Source of the DNA: Treponema sp. UBA1240
Lineage (GTDB): Bacteria > Spirochaetota > Spirochaetia > Treponematales > Treponemataceae
Assembly (NCBI GenBank): GCA_002308875.1
Contig: DBWK01000115.1
Location: forward strand, 1 to 6,575
Length of the DNA stretch: 6,575 nt
Reading direction: 5' to 3'
Part shown: piece after piece, positions 4,937 to 6,575 of the stretch
Position numbering within the stretch: position 1 is the stretch's first letter
How the letters are laid out: every line of letters starts with the position of its first letter
Program-made: the position numbers and the translations under genes
Notes under the pieces: model-generated
What the model was told of the DNA's origin: nothing
The model's database searches: none
The model's input: the letters and a program-made list of their open reading frames with translations, nothing else

Positions 4937-6565
4937 AATTATCTGGAAATCGGGGCTGCCGTTATTGTTAAAGACGCGGACGGTGCAGGGTTCTGCGCAG
5001 GCTTCTTCGGCAAAGGCTGTAACATCAAATGCTGAACCGCCAAGAATGTCGTCAGGATGATACATTGTTCTTAGTGTTGTTTCTTCGCCTTCGGCAAACA
5101 ACCGCGACAGCGCACCGTTTAAGCATACAACGTCTTTTACAACAGGAAAAGCGAATGAAAGCCTTTTTTCTTCGTATTTGAGTTCGAGAAACAAAAGCTG
5201 TATTTTTTCAATTTCGGTATGGGGCTGACTGAAAGGATCAAAGCCTGTGCTCTTTGCGCAGTTGTTGCAGCGCAACCATTCGGCAAAGTCCGAAAAGAAC
5301 TGCGAAGGCTTTATCTTTAGCGGATGAATTACGGACAGGAACCACGGAACTGCTCTGCCGGCGGTATAAAAAACGGTACAGGCAAAGGCAAGGTTTTCTG
5401 CCTTTAAAAGATCAAGCTCCGAGAATGTGGGCGAAACCTGAATATGGAACGGCGGTTCGTTTTCCGCCCTAATGCCGGTCTTTTCGGCACCGGTGGAGAG
5501 CTTTGTGCCCGGAATTAGTGAAAACCTGTGTATTTCAAGATGGTTGGGATAAAGCGAAAGAGCGTAATCCAAAGTTTCACGGAAAGAAGGGTAGGTGTCA
5601 CCCGGAAGACCGTAAATCAGATTAAAGCCGAATATAAGCTCATTGTCGTTAAGCATACGGATTTTGTGGGCGAATTGTTTTTTGTCAAAGCTCATTCCGC
5701 AGTTTTTAAGCACGGTTGGGCTTGAACTTATAAGGTTTATCTGAAGAGAACAGGACAATGCACAAAAAGCTCGTACAAGCTGTTTATCCATATGGTCCGC
5801 ACTTACACTGAACTGATAGTGCGCATCAGGCAGTTTTTTCTGCATTAGCGAAAGCAGTTTGAGTGCGCGTTCTTTGTCGACGTTAAAAACTTTGTCTTTA
5901 ACATATACTTCCGGCACTTTCTTTTTTGCGAAAAGCTCCAGTTCTTTTTCGAGCCTTGAAAGCGGGAGAGGTATTCTCTCCTTATGATTTGCGCAGAAAG
6001 GGCACTTTTGTCCGCAGCCTCTCGAAAGCTCCCAAACGACACCGTTGTAGTCAACAGGGTCAAGCGTGCCGTCAAGCCATGGTGAGGGCAGGTCTTCGGC
6101 TTTTGCCGTTTTGCCTGTTATAAAAACTGTTTTTTGTGTTCCGCGCAGGTTTTGCAGCAGTTCCGCCGACGAAACTTCCGGTTCGCCTGTGATTACGTAA
6201 TCAAAAACCTCATAGTCCTTACAATGCTGAATTTGTTCCTGATTCTCAGCGCCAAAACATATCAGAACCAGTGAAGAATTCTGTTTGTTTTTTACAAGTT
6301 CCGCTGCTTTTATGACAAATTTTATTGTTTTCGTGGTATAGGCAAAAAATACGGCTGTTTGTTTACTTCCGTTAATGTGTTCTTGTATTTCCTTCACAAG
6401 CAGTTCTGCTGTATCTGCGTTTTGTGCCGCGTCCTCGTGCAAAACAGAAACAAGCTCCACATCCTTAAAGCCTTTTTTCTTTAAAAACGAGACATTTGAC
6501 GCCGCTTTGAGCGGCACGCCGAGAGGAGTTGTTTCCGTAAGGACTGACGCGAGAATAATCTGCAT
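4934..6565 (-). CDS. B12-binding-domain-type radical SAM protein
   Basis: 543 residues. The N-terminal ~150 resemble the cobalamin-binding domain of BchE/HpnP-like enzymes (P-LGVPLKAASNVSFLKKKGF near 14-33, ITGEPE near 125-130), but the B12-ligating DxHxxG motif is not evident, so cobalamin binding is uncertain. The radical SAM core starts near 177 with ELSRGCGQKCPFC, whose Cys184, Cys188 and Cys191 form the CxxxCxxC that holds the [4Fe-4S] cluster. GFNLIYGLPGDT (313-324) and LEIHRFSLIPGT (343-354) match later strands of the barrel. The C-terminal ~150 residues, with CNNC at 433-436, are like the DUF4080-type extension often seen with this architecture; I am not certain of that name. It should cleave SAM to a 5'-deoxyadenosyl radical in the cytoplasm; the substrate is unknown. 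Only ten bases precede the ATG in the window, with no Shine-Dalgarno in them. It is convergent with the lipoprotein gene. Confidence 0.85.
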   Translation of the reverse strand: MQIILASVLTETTPLGVPLKAASNVSFLKKKGFKDVELVSVLHEDAAQNADTAELLVKEIQEHINGSKQTAVFFAYTTKTIKFVIKAAELVKNKQNSSLVLICFGAENQEQIQHCKDYEVFDYVITGEPEVSSAELLQNLRGTQKTVFITGKTAKAEDLPSPWLDGTLDPVDYNGVVWELSRGCGQKCPFCANHKERIPLPLSRLEKELELFAKKKVPEVYVKDKVFNVDKERALKLLSLMQKKLPDAHYQFSVSADHMDKQLVRAFCALSCSLQINLISSSPTVLKNCGMSFDKKQFAHKIRMLNDNELIFGFNLIYGLPGDTYPSFRETLDYALSLYPNHLEIHRFSLIPGTKLSTGAEKTGIRAENEPPFHIQVSPTFSELDLLKAENLAFACTVFYTAGRAVPWFLSVIHPLKIKPSQFFSDFAEWLRCNNCAKSTGFDPFSQPHTEIEKIQLLFLELKYEEKRLSFAFPVVKDVVCLNGALSRLFAEGEETTLRTMYHPDDILGGSAFDVTAFAEEACAEPCTVRVFNNNGSPDFQII

Positions 6566-6575
6566 ATTACAGCAG

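Noticed and set aside
5254..6123. Several short plus- and minus-strand ORFs inside the radical SAM gene
   Set aside because: All overlap the conserved radical SAM reading frame and show no motifs of their own.

Overview
The window looks like a chromosomal segment of a host-associated spirochaete, most likely a Treponema. The cues are a TGS-type nucleoside kinase with a ThrRS-like middle region, a glycine-rich lipoprotein with a relaxed lipobox, Ig-like modules and a 'WYWSSS...VRAIR' C-terminal domain of the kind common in Treponema, and AT-rich gaps with almost no Shine-Dalgarno sequences. The genus call is inference from family resemblance, not from a marker gene.

Layout. 1-1223 (minus): 5' three quarters of a uridine-kinase-like nucleoside kinase that runs off the left edge. 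1224-1603: a gene-free stretch holding two long imperfect palindromes (1291-1420 and 1476-1572) with related ends, plus further inverted arms around the second. 1604-2077 (minus): a four-helix GtrA-family membrane protein. 2078-2307: a control region with a likely gtrA promoter, a promoter-like signal pointing the other way, a 20-bp dyad between them, two tiny overlapping ORFs behind the only good Shine-Dalgarno in the window, and further promoter-like elements before the large gene. 2308-4803 (plus): a large predicted surface lipoprotein with four Ig-like modules and a C-terminal Lcl/DUF1566-like (C-type-lectin-like) domain. 4804-4933: a convergent gap with a decayed third member of the palindromic repeat family and two tandem copies of a 22-bp palindrome. 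4934-6565 (minus): a radical SAM protein with an N-terminal B12-binding-like domain.

The genes do not form an obvious pathway. gtrA and the kinase are co-directional but separated by the repeat block and each appears to have its own promoter. The lipoprotein gene is divergent from gtrA and convergent with the radical SAM gene.

The observations most worth following are: (i) the family of palindromic elements sharing a TTTGCGnnnCGAAA core and GACTGC-like ends; (ii) a repeated (T/C)ATAAT-six bases-ATG arrangement at three gene starts, suggesting leaderless mRNAs; and (iii) the lipoprotein's C-terminus, which resembles the variable region of diversity-generating retroelement targets such as TvpA, although no reverse transcriptase or template repeat lies in this window.
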